A stretch of DNA of 64,000 bases from Homarus americanus (GCF_018991925.1 NW_024724368.1:6102545-6166544), one strand, 5' to 3'; positions 20,549 to 32,660 are shown, counted from the first letter of the stretch. Made by a program: numbers and translations. The notes: generated by a model not told the origin, from the letters alone.

Positions 20549-21093
20549 GACTCAGAGGGCCTCAAGTGTCGTGTTAGAAGGGCCTCAGGTGTACTCAGAG
20601 GGCCTCAAGTGTCGTGTTAGAAGGGCCTCAGGTGTACTCAGAGGGCCTCAAGTGTCGTCTTAGAAGGGTCTCAGGTGTAATCAGAAGGGCCTCAAGTATC
20701 GTCTTAGAAGGGCCTCAGGTGTACTCAGTGGGCCTCAAGTATCGTCTTAGAGGGCCTCAGGTGTAATCAGAGGGCCTCAAGGTGTCGTCTTAGAAGGGCC
20801 TCAGGTCCCTCAAGGGCCTCAGGTGTACTCAGAGGGCCTCAAGTGTCGTCAAGGGGCCCATCAGGAAGGGTAATCTGTAATCAGGGCCTCAAGTGTCGTG
20901 TTAGAAGGGCCTCAGGTGTACTCAGAGGGCCTCAAGTATCGTCTTAGAAGGGCCTCAGGTGTACTCAGTTGGCCTCAAGTATCGTCTTAGAAGGGCCTCA
21001 GGTGTACTCAGAGGGCCTCAAGTATCGTCTTAGAAGGGCCTCAGGTGTAATCAGAGGGCCTCAAGTATCGTCTTAGAAGGGCCTCAGGTGTCT
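20549..21093. repeat. 43-bp minisatellite, about 13 copies
   Basis: Each unit has two half-units: GGGCCTCAAGTGTCGTCTTA and GAAGGGCCTCAGGTGTACTC. The period is 43 bp (for example 20551 to 20594). A disordered stretch at 20790-20885 contains deletions. Confidence 0.95.
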
Positions 21094-21261
21094 AGGTTTT
21101 AATAATGTACTGTGAGTGTCGTTATAATCAAGGTGCTGATGAGATGGGAGAATGGGTGAAGGATTTACTCCACCAATATCCATCCACCCAGTATACTGTT
21201 GTGCCCTGGGTTGAGGACTGTCCCCTGTGGGTGTGGTGGTGTTTTATCATTACGACCTCCT

Positions 21262-21540
21262 TCTCTTACCCCTCACTCCTCATTCTTAACCCCTCATTCC
21301 TCACTCCTTCCCCACTCTTCACTCCTCATTCTTCAGTCTTCATCCCTCACTTTTCACCCTCACCCCTCACTCTTCACCCCTCACCCTTCACCCCTCAGTC
21401 TTCACCACTCACTTTTCACCCACACCACTCACTCTTCACCCTTCACTCTTCACCCCTCACTCTTCACCCTCACCACTCACTCTTCCCCCCTCACCCCTCA
21501 CCCTTCACTCCTCACCCTTCTCCCCTTCACCCTTCCTCAC
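21262..21540. repeat. CACTCTTCACCCCTCAC minisatellite
   Basis: Units of 8-17 bp of the type CACCCCTCACTCTT. Ser/His/Pro-rich frames over it are artefacts. Confidence 0.92.
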
Positions 21541-21760
21541 CTTAATGACTCCTGACGTGTTTATTGATGGTGTGTGTTCAGCTCTCCGTCCTCCTCACCT
21601 TTAGGCCTCAGTGTTATGTATAGAGTATTATTGTACACAGGTGTTTCTGTACACAGGTAGTGGTGTACATGAGGTCCTGTGTGTACATGGGGGTGCGGCG
21701 TGTGAGTGTGTTAAGAGTCGTTCATCAGCGTCAGTACCGGTGACACTGCCACTTGTTACT

Positions 21761-21981
<221 letters not shown>

Positions 21982-22033
21982 CGGCGTTATCAGCTAAATA
22001 GAAAGTGAAATACCACCATAGCTAACCCTTGAG

Positions 22034-22092
22034 GTGTGTGTGTGTGTGTGTTTGTTTGTGCGTGCGTGTGTGTGTGTGTGTGTGTGTGTGGT
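22034..22092. repeat. (GT)n with GTTTGTTTGTGCGTGC interruption
   Basis: An interrupted GT microsatellite. Confidence 0.92.
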
Positions 22093-22119
22093 CCCCTAGT
22101 GCCCACCTCTGTGTACCCT

Positions 22120-22345
22120 CGGGTGTGCCTTCACGTGTACCTACCCTCGAGATATGTACCCACCACATGTGTACCTACCTACTTACCTATCCACTAGCTA
22201 CCCATCACGTGTGTACATACCCACCACACATGTAAACTGCCTATCTATCACATATGTGCACCTAACCCATGGTATGTGTACCGACCCAAATGTGTACCTA
22301 CCCACATGTGTACCTACCCACACATGTACCTACCCACATGTGTAC
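22120..22345. repeat. GTGTACCTACCCACAT-type minisatellite
   Basis: Degenerate units of about 16 bp that become regular at 22285-22345. Confidence 0.88.
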
Positions 22346-22453
22346 CCAAGTCGCTGTTAAAAAAAAGGCATATCATCAGATTTCGTTATGCATAATTAAA
22401 TGAGTGGCTTAAGAAACTGCCTGGGGGGCCGCTAAGTACTGTCGACGTGGTCC

Positions 22454-22655
22454 CAGTCCTCTTAGATCCTAGTCCTCTTAGATCCTAGTTCTCTTAGGTC
22501 CCAGTCCTCTTAGGTCCCAGTCCTCTTAAGTCCCAGTCCCCTTAAGTACCAGTCCCCTTAAGTCCCAGTCCCCTTAAGTCCCAGTACCCTTAAGTCCCAG
22601 TACCCTTAAGTCCCAATCCCCTTAAGTCCCAATCCTCTTAGATCCTAGTCATCTT
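22454..22655. repeat. 15-bp minisatellite CTTAAGTCCCAGTCC
   Basis: About 13 units. The left and right ends carry the variant CTTAGATCCTAGTCC, and the centre is CTTAAGTCCCAGTCC. Confidence 0.94.
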
Positions 22656-22712
22656 AGGTTAGGTGAAGCTACATTAGGTTAGGTTAGGTTAGGTTAATCT
22701 TCAGGCGATACA
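22656..22712. mobile_element. FB-TTAGG foldback element, half copy
   Basis: TTAGG units then GTTAATCTTCAGGCGATAC, the family's right-hand terminal sequence (TTAATCTTCAGGTGATC) with small changes. The left arm is absent or reduced to GGTGAAGC. Confidence 0.6.
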
Positions 22713-22854
22713 ATTGATTTACCGAAAAGTACAAGCATTAGTGTGAGCAGCGAAGATCCTGTACCCGGCTGTGTGTGTTCTCCTAAGCTATATTAGACAA
22801 CAGGAACTGCAACACCTGTACTGGTTTACTGACAGTGTGTGTGTGTTGGTTGCC

Positions 22855-23022
22855 TGGTCAGCAGAAATGTTGGTTGGCTGGTTAGCTGAATGGCATAATA
22901 GCTGACTGCTTAGTTGATGGACATGATAGCTGACTTACTGGTTACCTGATTGGCATGATAGCTGGCTGATTGGTTAGCTGACTGACTGGATAGCTGTTTG
23001 ACTGGTTAGCTGACTGGTTAGG
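22855..23022. repeat. GGTTAGCTGACTGAC-type minisatellite
   Basis: Degenerate units mixing TGGTTAGCTGA and TGGCATGATAGCTGA. Confidence 0.8.
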
Positions 23023-23287
23023 TGGGTGCGGACAGGACACGGCGTGGGGTGGGTGAGGGGGTCGACCAGGCGTGACTTGGAGGCCAGGTATTAAAAGATT
23101 GGTTGAGTTTACAGGAGATGTTCAGCCACTGGGAAAATTAGCCACGCCTCCGCCTCTTATCTGACCCACTCTTGTTCTTCCTCCACCCTCCACGTCTTCT
23201 TTATTACCTCCCCCCTGTCTCCTAACTCTCATTCCCGTCCCTCTTTAAACTTCATTTGCATTTATTATCATTTTTTTTAAGTTATCA

Positions 23288-23289
23288 GT

Positions 23290-23361
<72 letters not shown>
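23288..23361. repeat. (GT)n microsatellite
   Basis: About 72 bp of pure GT. Confidence 0.97.
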
Positions 23362-23362
<1 letters not shown>

Positions 23363-23714
23363 TTCCTGGTTCTTGGGTCAGTGTGGTTAAGCTCTGGATT
23401 GTTTGTTTATTGCTTAGCATCTGGATGAGCGAGCACCTGTCCAGAAGAAAGCCCTGTTGGTAGAAGGGGTAATTCGCCAAGACGGACTGGGGATACCGTG
23501 ACCTCTGATGACCTTTCCTCCCCTTAAGCAGTAGAGGAGAGTATAATATATCTGTGAAGTAATAGAAACCCGTAGAAAATAGTTCAGGAGAGTTATATCA
23601 TAATTTAAGAGTTACGGAGGATTTTTCGTTGAGTCTTATGTCTTTCGGAACAACAGACCTCCTCGACAGTACTAAGGCTGTGTTCCTCAGACTTGTAACT
23701 TCTATGTATGTTTT

Positions 23715-23862
23715 GACGTCATGGTGTGTGCTGTGGTATATCATGGTGTATGTTGTGGTCTATCATGGTGTGTGCTGTGGTATATCATGGTGTATGTTGT
23801 GGTCTATCATGGTGTGTGCTGTGGTATATCATGGTGTATGTTGTGGTCTATCATGGTGTGTG
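23715..23862. repeat. 44-bp minisatellite of two 22-bp halves
   Basis: ATGGTGTGTGCTGTGGTATATC alternates with ATGGTGTATGTTGTGGTCTATC. The double unit recurs every 44 bp (23721, 23765 and 23809). Confidence 0.93.
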
Positions 23863-24700
23863 ATTTTGATTTTTCTGAAGCATTTATGAAGAATTTTGAT
23901 ATTTATACTGAGGCTCCTTATTTCTGAACACTTTCTCGACGATAGTGTGGCCAACTTACTTCAAATTAGGGGCGATAATTGTCTCCTGCTCTCGGTACTT
24001 GGCTTCTCTCAGTTTATTTGTGACCACCATTGACTTTTCCCTCAGGATCTCTTAACACGATAGTTGCAAAGTCTCGTCTAAGCAGTTTATGTCTGTGTTA
24101 TGGCTACTTATAAAAGGTTAAACGCCACATCTTTTGTCTGTTTAACTCTTGACCTTTGACCTTAAGAATTGGTCTACATGATCGAGCCACATAAGAAATT
24201 TGTGGGTTACATCTTATATAATACTTGATGTTTGACCCCTGAAAAAAAAAATGGTCTGTGACTCTTATGTAGTGAAGATCTGCAGACAACCAAAGAGGTA
24301 TTATGTTTTCTTTCATTATGGGGCTTATGTGAACGAACGAGCTGGCCTATGAATGAACGAATGACTCCCTTCCCTCCCCCTCCCCCCCCTACGCCCATTC
24401 CACCCAACCACGCCCAATCCAATGATCAGCCAATTGACCTCATTTTCATTACTAAAGACACAAATTCCATTAAAAGATATTTGTGTATCCTACTTTTCGC
24501 TGGAGCTTTGATACTTTAATTAATAATAAAACTTAAAAATCGGAAAGATCATTTTGTAATCACTCATTATAACGACACTTTTTTTCGGTCTTATTATATT
24601 TTGAACTTTGACCCTGAATTTGAGTCACTATTGAGGAACCTTACCTGGGTGTTAGGACAGGTGTTAACTAGTACTGTCTCTACCACCTGTCATCACTCAC
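23863..24700. other. Lower-copy intergenic sequence
   Basis: AT-rich to mixed. A poly-A (24241-24249) and a C-rich patch (24368-24390) are the only simple tracts. Open frames at 24104-24422 on minus show no homology. Confidence 0.45.
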
Positions 24701-24702
24701 CT

Positions 24703-24703
<1 letters not shown>

Positions 24704-24751
<48 letters not shown>

Positions 24752-24852
24752 CGCTCGCTCGTGGTAGTTGGGTAGTTGTCAACGTCATGATGAAGGAATA
24801 GTGGTAGTTGTCAACGTCTATCTATCTATCTATCTCTATCTATCTATCTGGG
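24704..24852. repeat. (CT)n, (GCTC)n and (TCTA)n microsatellites
   Basis: CT run 24704-24748, GCTCGCTC at 24749-24760, and TCTATCTA at 24817-24850. GTAGTTGTCAACGTC is also duplicated (about 24772 and 24804). Confidence 0.93.
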
Positions 24853-25013
24853 CATGATCATTGTTGTGGAGGTAAGTGATGCTGATGACAGGTACTAATT
24901 AAGGCCAGGTGTCGTGAGGCCGCACTAGGAGGCATCTCACCTCACACCTCAGTGATTACATGCTACGACGCTGGGAAAAACACACACACACGGTACCTGC
25001 CTAAGCTGCTGGG

Positions 25014-25082
25014 AACCACACACACACACACACACACACATACACACACACATACACAGAGAGAGAGAGAGAGAGAGAGAGC
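25014..25082. repeat. (CA)n then (GA)n microsatellite
   Basis: A compound microsatellite followed by degenerate ACAGACAA words to about 25195. Confidence 0.94.
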
Positions 25083-25227
25083 TGACAAACACAGACAGAA
25101 GACAAACAGACAAGGATAGAAACAAACACAGACAGATAAACAACGACAGAAACAAACACACAAGGACAAAAGCAATCATACACGAGGCCAGACAAAGGAA
25201 GATGTGTCTAGACAGGCGCCCACTCAG

Positions 25228-25450
25228 GGTAGGTAGAAGGAGTAAGGGGAGGGAGGGAAGGGAAGGAGAGAGGAAGGAAGGAAGGAAGGAAGGAAGGAAG
25301 GTGATGTCAAAGGTTGGAAAGTGGAGACGAGGAGGAAGAAGGAAGTGGGGGGAGGAAGGGAGGCGGGTAGAGAGGAAGGGAAGGGAGGGAGGGGAAGGGG
25401 GGGGGAGGTGGAGGGAGGAAGGAGGAGGTGGAGGGGAGGTCAGGGTCAGT
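25228..25450. repeat. Purine tract with (GGAA)n
   Basis: Almost only G and A. (GGAA)n runs from 25270 to 25300, then irregular GGGAGG. Confidence 0.92.
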
Positions 25451-25504
25451 CATCGGAAGTCACGACACGTCGGAGGCTGAGGGAGGAAACGACTGACGTG
25501 GGGT

Positions 25505-26392
25505 CCTTCACACCCTGGTCCCTCACATGGTCCCTACACCCTGGTCCCTGATCACCCTGGTCCCCTACACACACCTGGTCACCTGGTCACACCCTGGTCC
25601 CCTACACCTGGTCCCCTACACCTGGTCCCTGGTTACCCTGGACCCTGGTCCCCTGGTCCCCACCCTGGCCTACACCTGGTCCCTACACCCTGGCCCACAC
25701 CTGGCCTCCTGGCACCCTGATCCCTTACACCTGGCCTCTACACCTGGTCCCTCACACCCTGGTCCCCACATCGTGGTCCCCCTGGTCCCTTACACCATGG
25801 TCCCACGCCCTGGTCCCTTACACCCTGCACCCTGATCCCTTACACCCTGGTCCCTTACACCTGGTCCCCACCCCTGATCCCCCTCACACCCTGGTCCCCA
25901 CACCCTGGTCCTCACACCCTGGTCCCCACCCTACACACTGGTCCCTTACACCCTGGTCCCTCACACCTGGTCCCTCACACCTGGTCCCCTACACCTGGTC
26001 CCCACACCTGGTCCCTTACACCTGGTCTGGTCCCTTACACCCTGGTCCCTTACGCCTGGTCCCACCCCTGGCCCTTACACCCTGGTCCCTCACACCCTGA
26101 TGGATCCCTTACACCTGGCCTGGTCCCTCACACCTCACATCTGGTGGTCCCCTACACCCCTGGTCCCTCCCACTGGTCCCCACACCCTGGTCCTACACCT
26201 GGACCCTGATCCCCTACACCCTGGTCCCTCACACCCTGGCCTCTTACACCCTGGTCCCTCACACCCTGGCCTCTTACACCCTGGTCCCTTACACCCTGGT
26301 CCCTTACACCCTGATCCCCTACACCCTGGTCCTTTACACCCTGATCCCTTACACCCTGGTCCCTTACACCCTGGCCTCTTACACCCTTAGAC
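25505..26392. repeat. 16-bp minisatellite ACACCCTGGTCCCTTA, about 0.9 kb
   Basis: Tandem CCCTGGTCCCTTACAC with many indels on the left (25505-26150) and a regular 16-bp period on the right (26200-26392), where GGTCCC and GATCCC alternate. The regular right end looks like the youngest part. Confidence 0.95.
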
Positions 26393-26884
26393 ATTTAGAC
26401 ATATCGCTTTTTTCCACTCGTGCAAAATCCTGCTGAAAAGATTTTATATATCGAATGTATTTATTTTTTAAATGACGTCATATAATGTTTAATTACCTTC
26501 CAAAAATGGTGTTTAAATGCCATTATAAAATACTCATTACAAAACATTAAAATAAGCACTGAAACTTCCTTCTAAATGGCGTTACAAAATACTGTTTAAA
26601 TGGCGTTACAAAATGCTCGTAAAAATAGCCTCCCAATATGCTCTTTTACATACCCAGAGAAGTGATACCAGCAGCCATTGTACAGGAACAAGCCATTGAA
26701 CAGTCGCCTCCAAGACAGCGTGGCGGGGAGGTGTCCTGTACACACACCCAGCAGGAGGGGAGGTGCAATGGTGCATCTCATTAAGAGGGTGGGGGGGGAG
26801 GGGCTCAGATAGTGTCCCTGTGAGTACCTGTTTTATGTCGTGAGGACGTAACCAAGCAGGGTCGGGATTCACTTAGGAGACTCT
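26393..26884. other. Lower-copy intergenic sequence
   Basis: Includes a local duplication of AAATGGCGTTACAAAAT (about 26573 and 26595). No gene recognised. Confidence 0.5.
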
Positions 26885-26889
26885 TATAG

Positions 26890-27545
26890 TGTTAATAATG
26901 TTAAGTTTGTGGTGTTAAGTGAACGTATATAAGTTTACAATGGTTCTATAGGGTGATATTATTGTGTGGTGTTAAGTGAACGTATATAAGTTTACAATGG
27001 TTCTATAGGGTGATATTATTAAGTGTGTGGTGTTAAGTGAACGTATCTAATCTTACAATGGTTCTATAGGGTGATATTATTAAGTGTGTGGTGTTAAGTG
27101 AACGTATCTAATCATATAATGGTTCTATAGGGTGATATTATTGTGTGGTGTTAAGTGAACGTATATAAGTTTACAATGGTTCTATAGGGTGATATTATTA
27201 AGTGTGTGGTGTTAAGTGAACGTATCTAATCTTACAATGGTTCTTATAGGGTGATATTATTAAGTGTGTGGTGTTAAGTGAACGTATCTAATCTTACAAT
27301 GGTTCTATAGGGTGATATTATTAAGTGTGTGGTGTTAAGTGAACGTATCTAATCATATAATGGTTCTATAGGGTGATATTGTTGAAGTGTGTGGTGTTAA
27401 GTGAACGTATCTAATCATATAATGGTTCTATAGGGTGATATTGTTGAAGTGTGTGGTGTTAAGTGAACGTATCTAATCATATAATGGTTCTATAGGGTGA
27501 TATTATTAAGTGTGTGGTGTTAAGTGAACGTATCTTAAGTTTACA
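26890..27545. repeat. 61-bp (and 57-bp) satellite, about 11 copies
   Basis: The unit contains GTGTGGTGTTAAGTGAACGT, ATCTAATCTTACAATGG and TTCTATAGGGTGATATTATT. Successive full units are offset by 61 bp (27001 to 27062). A 57-bp form lacks AAGT before GTGTGG. Two sequence variants (CTTACAA and CATATAA) are interspersed. Degenerate copies continue to 27700 in a dispersed-repeat background. Confidence 0.95.
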
Positions 27546-27845
27546 ATGATTCTTTAAGTTAATTTTATCCCCTGATTGGTACTAAGTGAACGTGTTTAAT
27601 CTTACAATGATTCTGTGGGTAAATATTGTTCTCTGACTGATTATAAGTGAATGTATTTAATGTTAATTTTATCTCCTAACTGGTGCTAAGTGAACGTATC
27701 TAGTTAAGGCAGAGTCTCAAGTATGATGTTTACACTCGTTTAGGTGTAATTTTCGTGCCTTAGCTCAAGTCAGCCAGTTCAGGTACACCTCCTAACATCA
27801 TCAGCTACGAGGGAAATTCAACTTACGAACCTTTGAGAGAGTGAG
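27546..27845. repeat. Diverged source-like copies of the 61-bp unit
   Basis: GCTAAGTGAACGTATCTAG and GTACTAAGTGAACGTGTTTA occur at about 57-62 bp spacing with AT-rich filler, followed by GGCAGAGTCTCAAG and TTACGAACCTTTGAGAG. Those two blocks recur at 36185 and 36313, so the array sits inside a dispersed repeat family. Confidence 0.7.
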
Positions 27846-28268
27846 CCGTGAGCCGCACCCGAAGCAGTCCTGTAGTGAGTTTATCCTCTTGACGTGTATA
27901 AGTAAGTTATGGCTCTTTTTTCTGCCTCTCTCTCTCTCTCTTTCCTTATTTTTCCTCCTCTGCCAGTTTTGTGTGGGAGGACTCAAGGGAAACAGGAACC
28001 TGAAGGAACGTGAGACATGGTTAGTGTGATTTGTGTAAGACAGGTGTAGAAGGTGACAGGTAAGTGGTGAAACGCCTCGTAGGAACACACAAACACACAC
28101 ACACACACACTCACTTACTTACTCAACCAGCAAACTAAAATATACAAAGTGAATCCTCTTCTTTTTATTGTATCAGTCGACTGGTAACAAGCAATAAGAT
28201 CTAGATCAGTGCCAGCTGTCACTTGAGCCTGAAGGGGCAACAAGTCGTGAGGCGAGTATTTCTTTTTG

Positions 28269-28273
<5 letters not shown>

Positions 28274-28307
<34 letters not shown>
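28274..28307. repeat. (GT)n microsatellite
   Basis: About 36 bp of GT. Confidence 0.95.
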
Positions 28308-28443
28308 GGTCGGGGTTCACGGGTTGGTGGCGTTCCATCAGTCTGCTGGGGGCTGCTGTGTTCGCCCTGCTGTTGTACCCGAGGCCTTGTACTCCAGGGG
28401 ACGGAGCAGGTTCTGGCGGGCATCATTTGTTATTGCTTGGTCG

Positions 28444-28634
28444 GCTCACGTGAAGATTAGACGCCGGAGTTTATTTCACCTCATGATTAAATACAGCAAC
28501 GCTAACCTAACCTAACCGAACCTAACCTAACCTAACCTAACCTTAGCCTCCTCACCCCCCCCCTCAGGTAGCATTAGGTTAGGGTGTTTAATCGTCAAGT
28601 GAAATAAGATGTGACGATTAATCTTTAGGTGAGC
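28444..28634. mobile_element. FB-TTAGG foldback element
   Basis: Left arm CACGTGAAGATTAGAC, TTATTTCACCTCATGATTAA. Centre about 55 bp of CCTAA units. Right arm GTGTTTAATCGTCAAGTGAA, ATAAGATGTGACGATTAATC, TTTAGGTGA. The arms are imperfect inverted complements around the pentamer core. No open frame is present. The left arm end matches the ends at 31742, 33958, 36083 and 52326. Confidence 0.85.
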
Positions 28635-28712
28635 CATTTTGTAGTTTGTAAAGAAAAGGATACCTTAACCCTAGTTAGTATTAGAAATGTTGTTAAGACT
28701 TCATCACCTTTA

Positions 28713-28743
28713 CACACACACACACACACACACGCACACAAGC

Positions 28744-28776
<33 letters not shown>
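28713..28776. repeat. (CA)n microsatellite
   Basis: About 64 bp, interrupted by GCACACAAGCACACG. Confidence 0.95.
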
Positions 28777-28779
28777 GTG

Positions 28780-29350
28780 ATCATCCCCGAAAACACACTA
28801 CTGTACACACAAATCTTAACCCGCCCAGCTGAGTTCAAAATAAATATAATATCACCGTGTATCAGTATAGTAAGTCTTGGGTATATTATTTTATTATCTA
28901 TATATTTATCACTAACACCCCGTAGATACTCTTACGGCTACAAGTACACTCAGAGGAAAGATTCACATCCCTTCATCTAAGCTTCATAACAAACATAAGT
29001 ACCCAGTAAGCTGTGTTTCATATCAAGCTGAGGTAAAGCTCAACACACACACACACACACCACACACACCTCTGGAGCTCCGAGTGAGACAGGTGCAGGC
29101 TGCGTGACGACCAATCAATGTCACGGGTTCAACCTCTCCTCGCTGGTGATTGGCTGTGTGGGTCAGGTTGTGGTGTCTACCTTCCCTTTCAGTGGTGGGA
29201 GTGTCGATATTTGTTGCTGTGGTTTTTGTCGTTGTTTTTGACCTGTTTTGACCTCGTTTAGATGAGTTAGATAGAATCATTTGACCTCTGTAGAGTGAAC
29301 AAAGTTTTTATTGGATAAGTTTTGGTATTGTATTTGAATTATTTAAAAAT
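28780..29350. other. Lower-copy intergenic sequence with a short CA run
   Basis: CA run 29043-29069. No gene recognised on either strand. Confidence 0.5.
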
Positions 29351-29355
29351 GGTGA

Positions 29356-29405
29356 TTATTATTATTAATATTATTACTATTATTATTGTTGTTATTTTTA
29401 TTATT

Positions 29406-29438
<33 letters not shown>

Positions 29439-29439
29439 C
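29356..29439. repeat. (ATT)n then (GTT)n microsatellite
   Basis: ATTATT blocks pass into about nine GTT units. Confidence 0.94.
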
Positions 29440-29489
29440 AAGCTCTACTTTTCGAACACTTGAGACAAAATAAATTATTGAACAAGAAA

Positions 29490-29635
29490 TATCGCCCTCC
29501 CTCAACCCTCTGGTCACTCCCCCACGCCCTCTCTCCCATCAGGTAGTATATCCCACTATTCCCTCCCCACTCTCTCCAATCTCCCCCACCTCCCCCCCGC
29601 CCTCCCCACCGCCCTCCACCAGCCACTCCCTATCT
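29490..29635. repeat. C-rich tract
   Basis: CTCCCCCACC/CCTCCC words. Proline/glycine-rich frames are artefacts. Confidence 0.8.
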
Positions 29636-29774
29636 CCCCTCTTCCCCTTCCTCGTATAACTATATCCCTTTCCCCCACCACTTTAAGCTATTAGGGGGTG
29701 AACAAAGGGGAGATGAGGGGGTAGGGGGGATGCATCTCTACCCCTTCTCACTAACAAAGCTTAACTACCATATC

Positions 29775-29980
29775 CGCCTCTCACTCTCAGTTAGTAGATG
29801 AGGGAGGGGTAGGAGGACGGAGGGAAGATTGGGGAGAGGAGGAGAGGGGAAGAGAGAAGAAAGAGGAAGGAGGAGGAAGGATGTTGCCTCTACCACGACC
29901 TCACTGCCCCCCACCCTCCTCTTCCGCCCTCTTAGCAACTATCTCAGTTTTTATGTGATACTTAAAGGAGGAGGAGAGAG
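29775..29980. repeat. Purine-rich patch and (GA)n
   Basis: GGGGAGAGGAGGAGAGGGG-type sequence at 29800-29880 and a short GA run at 29975-29990. Confidence 0.75.
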
Positions 29981-30279
29981 AGAGAGAGAGAGGCCCGCCA
30001 TCCACCTGCTGCCAACACCTAATAATTGGTAATATCCTCGTGTGTTCCTGCCCCCCACCATGACACCTCCTGAGGCACTGGGTTGACTCACACGGCACCA
30101 CCATCCTCCCTACGGCACCATCCTCCCTATACAAGGCACTCATCCTCATTTTGCATCCTATTATCGGTCATCCTGTGGTCAGCGTCATTCATTTATATCC
30201 TATTGTTGCCATCCTGTCCTTAATGTCATGTTTGCCATCCTGTTAAATCCTGTACTAACTTCCTTCTTCTTGTCACTAT

Positions 30280-30640
30280 CACCTGTTGTATCATGCGTCC
30301 TCTCCCACTTCCCCTCTTTTTCTCTTCCTTTCCCCTTCCTCTCCTCCCTCCCTCCCTCCCCTCTCTTCCCCTCTCCCCCACCCCTCTCTCTCTCAATCCT
30401 TGTTCCTTTTCCTTCCCCACCTCTTCCCCTTCTCATTCCCTCTCCGTTTCTATTTCATCTTTTCCCTTTTCATCTGCCCTTTCCCTCACCCTTCCTCCTA
30501 CTTTCCCCTCTTTCTTTCCATTATCCTTCCCCCCTTCCATTTCCCTTCCTCTCTTACCCTCCCTCTTAACTTCCCCTTTCTCTTCCTCCTCTTTTCCCTT
30601 CTTACTCTTCCCCTTCTTACTTTCCCCTTCCTCCCCCCTA
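30280..30640. repeat. Polypyrimidine tract, about 360 bp
   Basis: C/T on almost every base of the plus strand, with runs such as CCCTCCCTCCCTCCCC. Open frames in all three plus frames arise because T/C codons include no stop. Confidence 0.94.
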
Positions 30641-30694
30641 GACAGGTGGAGGTGGTAGTGGTGAACAAGAGGATCGTCGTTCCGCTCCTCTGAA

Positions 30695-31010
30695 TGTTGT
30701 TACTACTGCTGCTGCTGCCTCTACCCGCCTGCCTCTCCCTTATGGTCCTTACTACTGCTGCTGCTGCCTCTGCACCTGCCCGCTCTCCATGGTCCTTACT
30801 ACTGCTGCTGCTGCCTCTGGTCCTGCCTGCTGCCTCACCTGGGTCCTTACTTCCTGCTGCTGCTGCCTCTACCTGCCTCTCCATGGTCCTTACCTACTAC
30901 TGCTGCTGCTGCCTCTACTCTACTCTGCTGCTGCTCTACCCCATGTGGTCCTTACTACTGCTGCTGCTGCCTCTACTGCCTCCATGCCTGCCTACTACCT
31001 GCCATCTTAC
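30695..31010. repeat. CTACTGCTGCTGCTGCCTCT minisatellite
   Basis: About seven units of 45-70 bp, each with a CTG triplet run plus a CCTGCC and a ATGGTCCTTA block. Confidence 0.93.
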
Positions 31011-31159
31011 CTGCACCCATGCCACCCTTACCTTACCTTGGTTCCACCTGCAGGACTACCCCGCCTCACCGCAGGTTCTCTGAGATTCTTATTTGTTATT
31101 ACAAGACGTCCACCTGCTGTCACCACCTTGTTTACTCAGTAGTTTTCTTTTGCTTTCTG

Positions 31160-31270
31160 CCGCCTCCTCCTCCTCCCCCCCTCTTCCTCGTCTCCCCCTC
31201 TCTCTCCTCCTCCTCCTCCCTCCCCCCTTCCTCCTCTTCCTCTCCCCTTCTTCTTCCTATTCTTCATCTT
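31160..31270. repeat. Polypyrimidine tract
   Basis: CCTCCTCC/CTTCTTC-rich sequence. Confidence 0.9.
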
Positions 31271-31741
31271 ACAGCAACAGTTACAAGTCACATGGGGTCC
31301 AGTCTTAATCGCCCCTCAGTCACAGCCAAGCCATTCAGTTTGGGACTCAATAGGATTTGATTCTATAGGGGATGGAATCAATTAGACTACGGCATAGTAG
31401 GATTAGGGATTATTACTATTCCTTCCATTACGATCGGGAATAATCAGGATTGGTGACTGTTAGGATTATCGTCTCTAAGGATAGGGGTAGTTAGGATTGT
31501 TGTGTTAGAATTAGGAGCCTTCTAGGATTAAGATTAGGGTCTATTAGTAGGTTGAGGCCCGTTAGATTGGCCAATCCTACCCTCGCGATGCCCCCTCCCT
31601 CGCGATGCCCCTCCTCGCCCTCATGCTCGTGGTGTGGCCTCCGTGACCTCACCAACCCTCACTTCCGGCGAATCTTTTTAACACTTAATTACAAACCGTG
31701 ATTATGGTGCTTGGAAGGTGTTACGTCACAACAGTTTTTCA
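31271..31741. other. Lower-copy stretch with degenerate GGATTAGG words
   Basis: TAGGATTAGGG and GGAATAATCAGGATTGG-like words recur between 31345 and 31560, probably a decayed short-unit array. No gene recognised. Confidence 0.5.
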
Positions 31742-32028
31742 GATCACGTGAAGATTAGACACGCCAGCTTATTTCGCCTTCAGATTAATCACGTTAATCT
31801 AATTTTACGTAATCTAGCCTAAACTAACCTAAATTAACCGAACCTAACCAAACCTGACCTGACCTAACCTAACCTAAACCTGATCTGACCTAAAGCCTGA
31901 CCAACTAACCTGACCTAACCAAACCTGACCTGACTGAACCTAACCTAACCTAACCAAATCCCCCAGGTAGCGTTAGGGCGTTTAATTATATACCAGGTGA
32001 AACAAGCTTGGGGGGTGGTATATTAGAC
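31742..32028. mobile_element. FB-TTAGG foldback element, long centre
   Basis: Left arm GATCACGTGAAGATTAGAC, CAGCTTATTTCGCCTTCAGA. Centre about 170 bp of CCTAA/CCTGA units. Right arm GTAGCGTTAGGGCGTTTAAT, ACCAGGTGAAACAAGCTTGG. The outer right end is diverged (GGTATATTAGAC). Confidence 0.82.
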
Positions 32029-32505
32029 ACCCACTTTAAAGGAATTCCTCTCTCAGCAAAATCACTTTCAGTCAATTCACAAAAGGCGGAAACAAATTAC
32101 AGTATACTTCTTCTTAAATATAACTAATATACTTTGGAGATATTACGATATATTTCTTCTAATTCCTTAACACATTTAACCTGAGTTAGTTAAGACACCT
32201 GTATCAGTGTGTCTTTATATTACTATCAACAAACACCTAAGATTACCTCGTTAAGCTTCACACTACAGGTAATGAGGTGAATATATTGTACTCCTCAGGT
32301 TGTGGTGGTAGTTATAATACTGCAGTTAGTGTGTGAGAAGGGATTAATAGTTTGTTACCTGTTGTAGAGTAATTAAGGTGGTGTCTGTCTGTCTGTCTGT
32401 CTGGCCGCTCAATAAGTGGAATTTTATTGGCTGTAAAATAGTCAGGCTATATATAGGATTTTTATTCACTATTTATGGTCAATTTCGGTTCTGGTCTTGG
32501 TTGAG
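32029..32505. other. AT-rich intergenic sequence
   Basis: (GTCT)n at 32384-32402. Nothing else recognised. Confidence 0.45.
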
Positions 32506-32626
32506 GTAGGGAGGGGGGGTGTGGTAGAGAGGGGGGTGTGGTAGAGAGGGGGTGGTTGAGGTAGAGAGGGGGTGGTTGATGATATTAGTTGTAGTGTGTG
32601 GTGGAGGTGTATGCAGGTATAAAGTA

Positions 32627-32659
<33 letters not shown>

Positions 32660-32660
32660 G
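32506..32660. repeat. GGGGGTGTGGTAGAGA minisatellite and (AAT)n
   Basis: Five units of about 18 bp (GTGGTAGAGAGGGGG, GTGGTTGAGGTAGAG) then an AAT run at 32627-32657. Confidence 0.9.
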
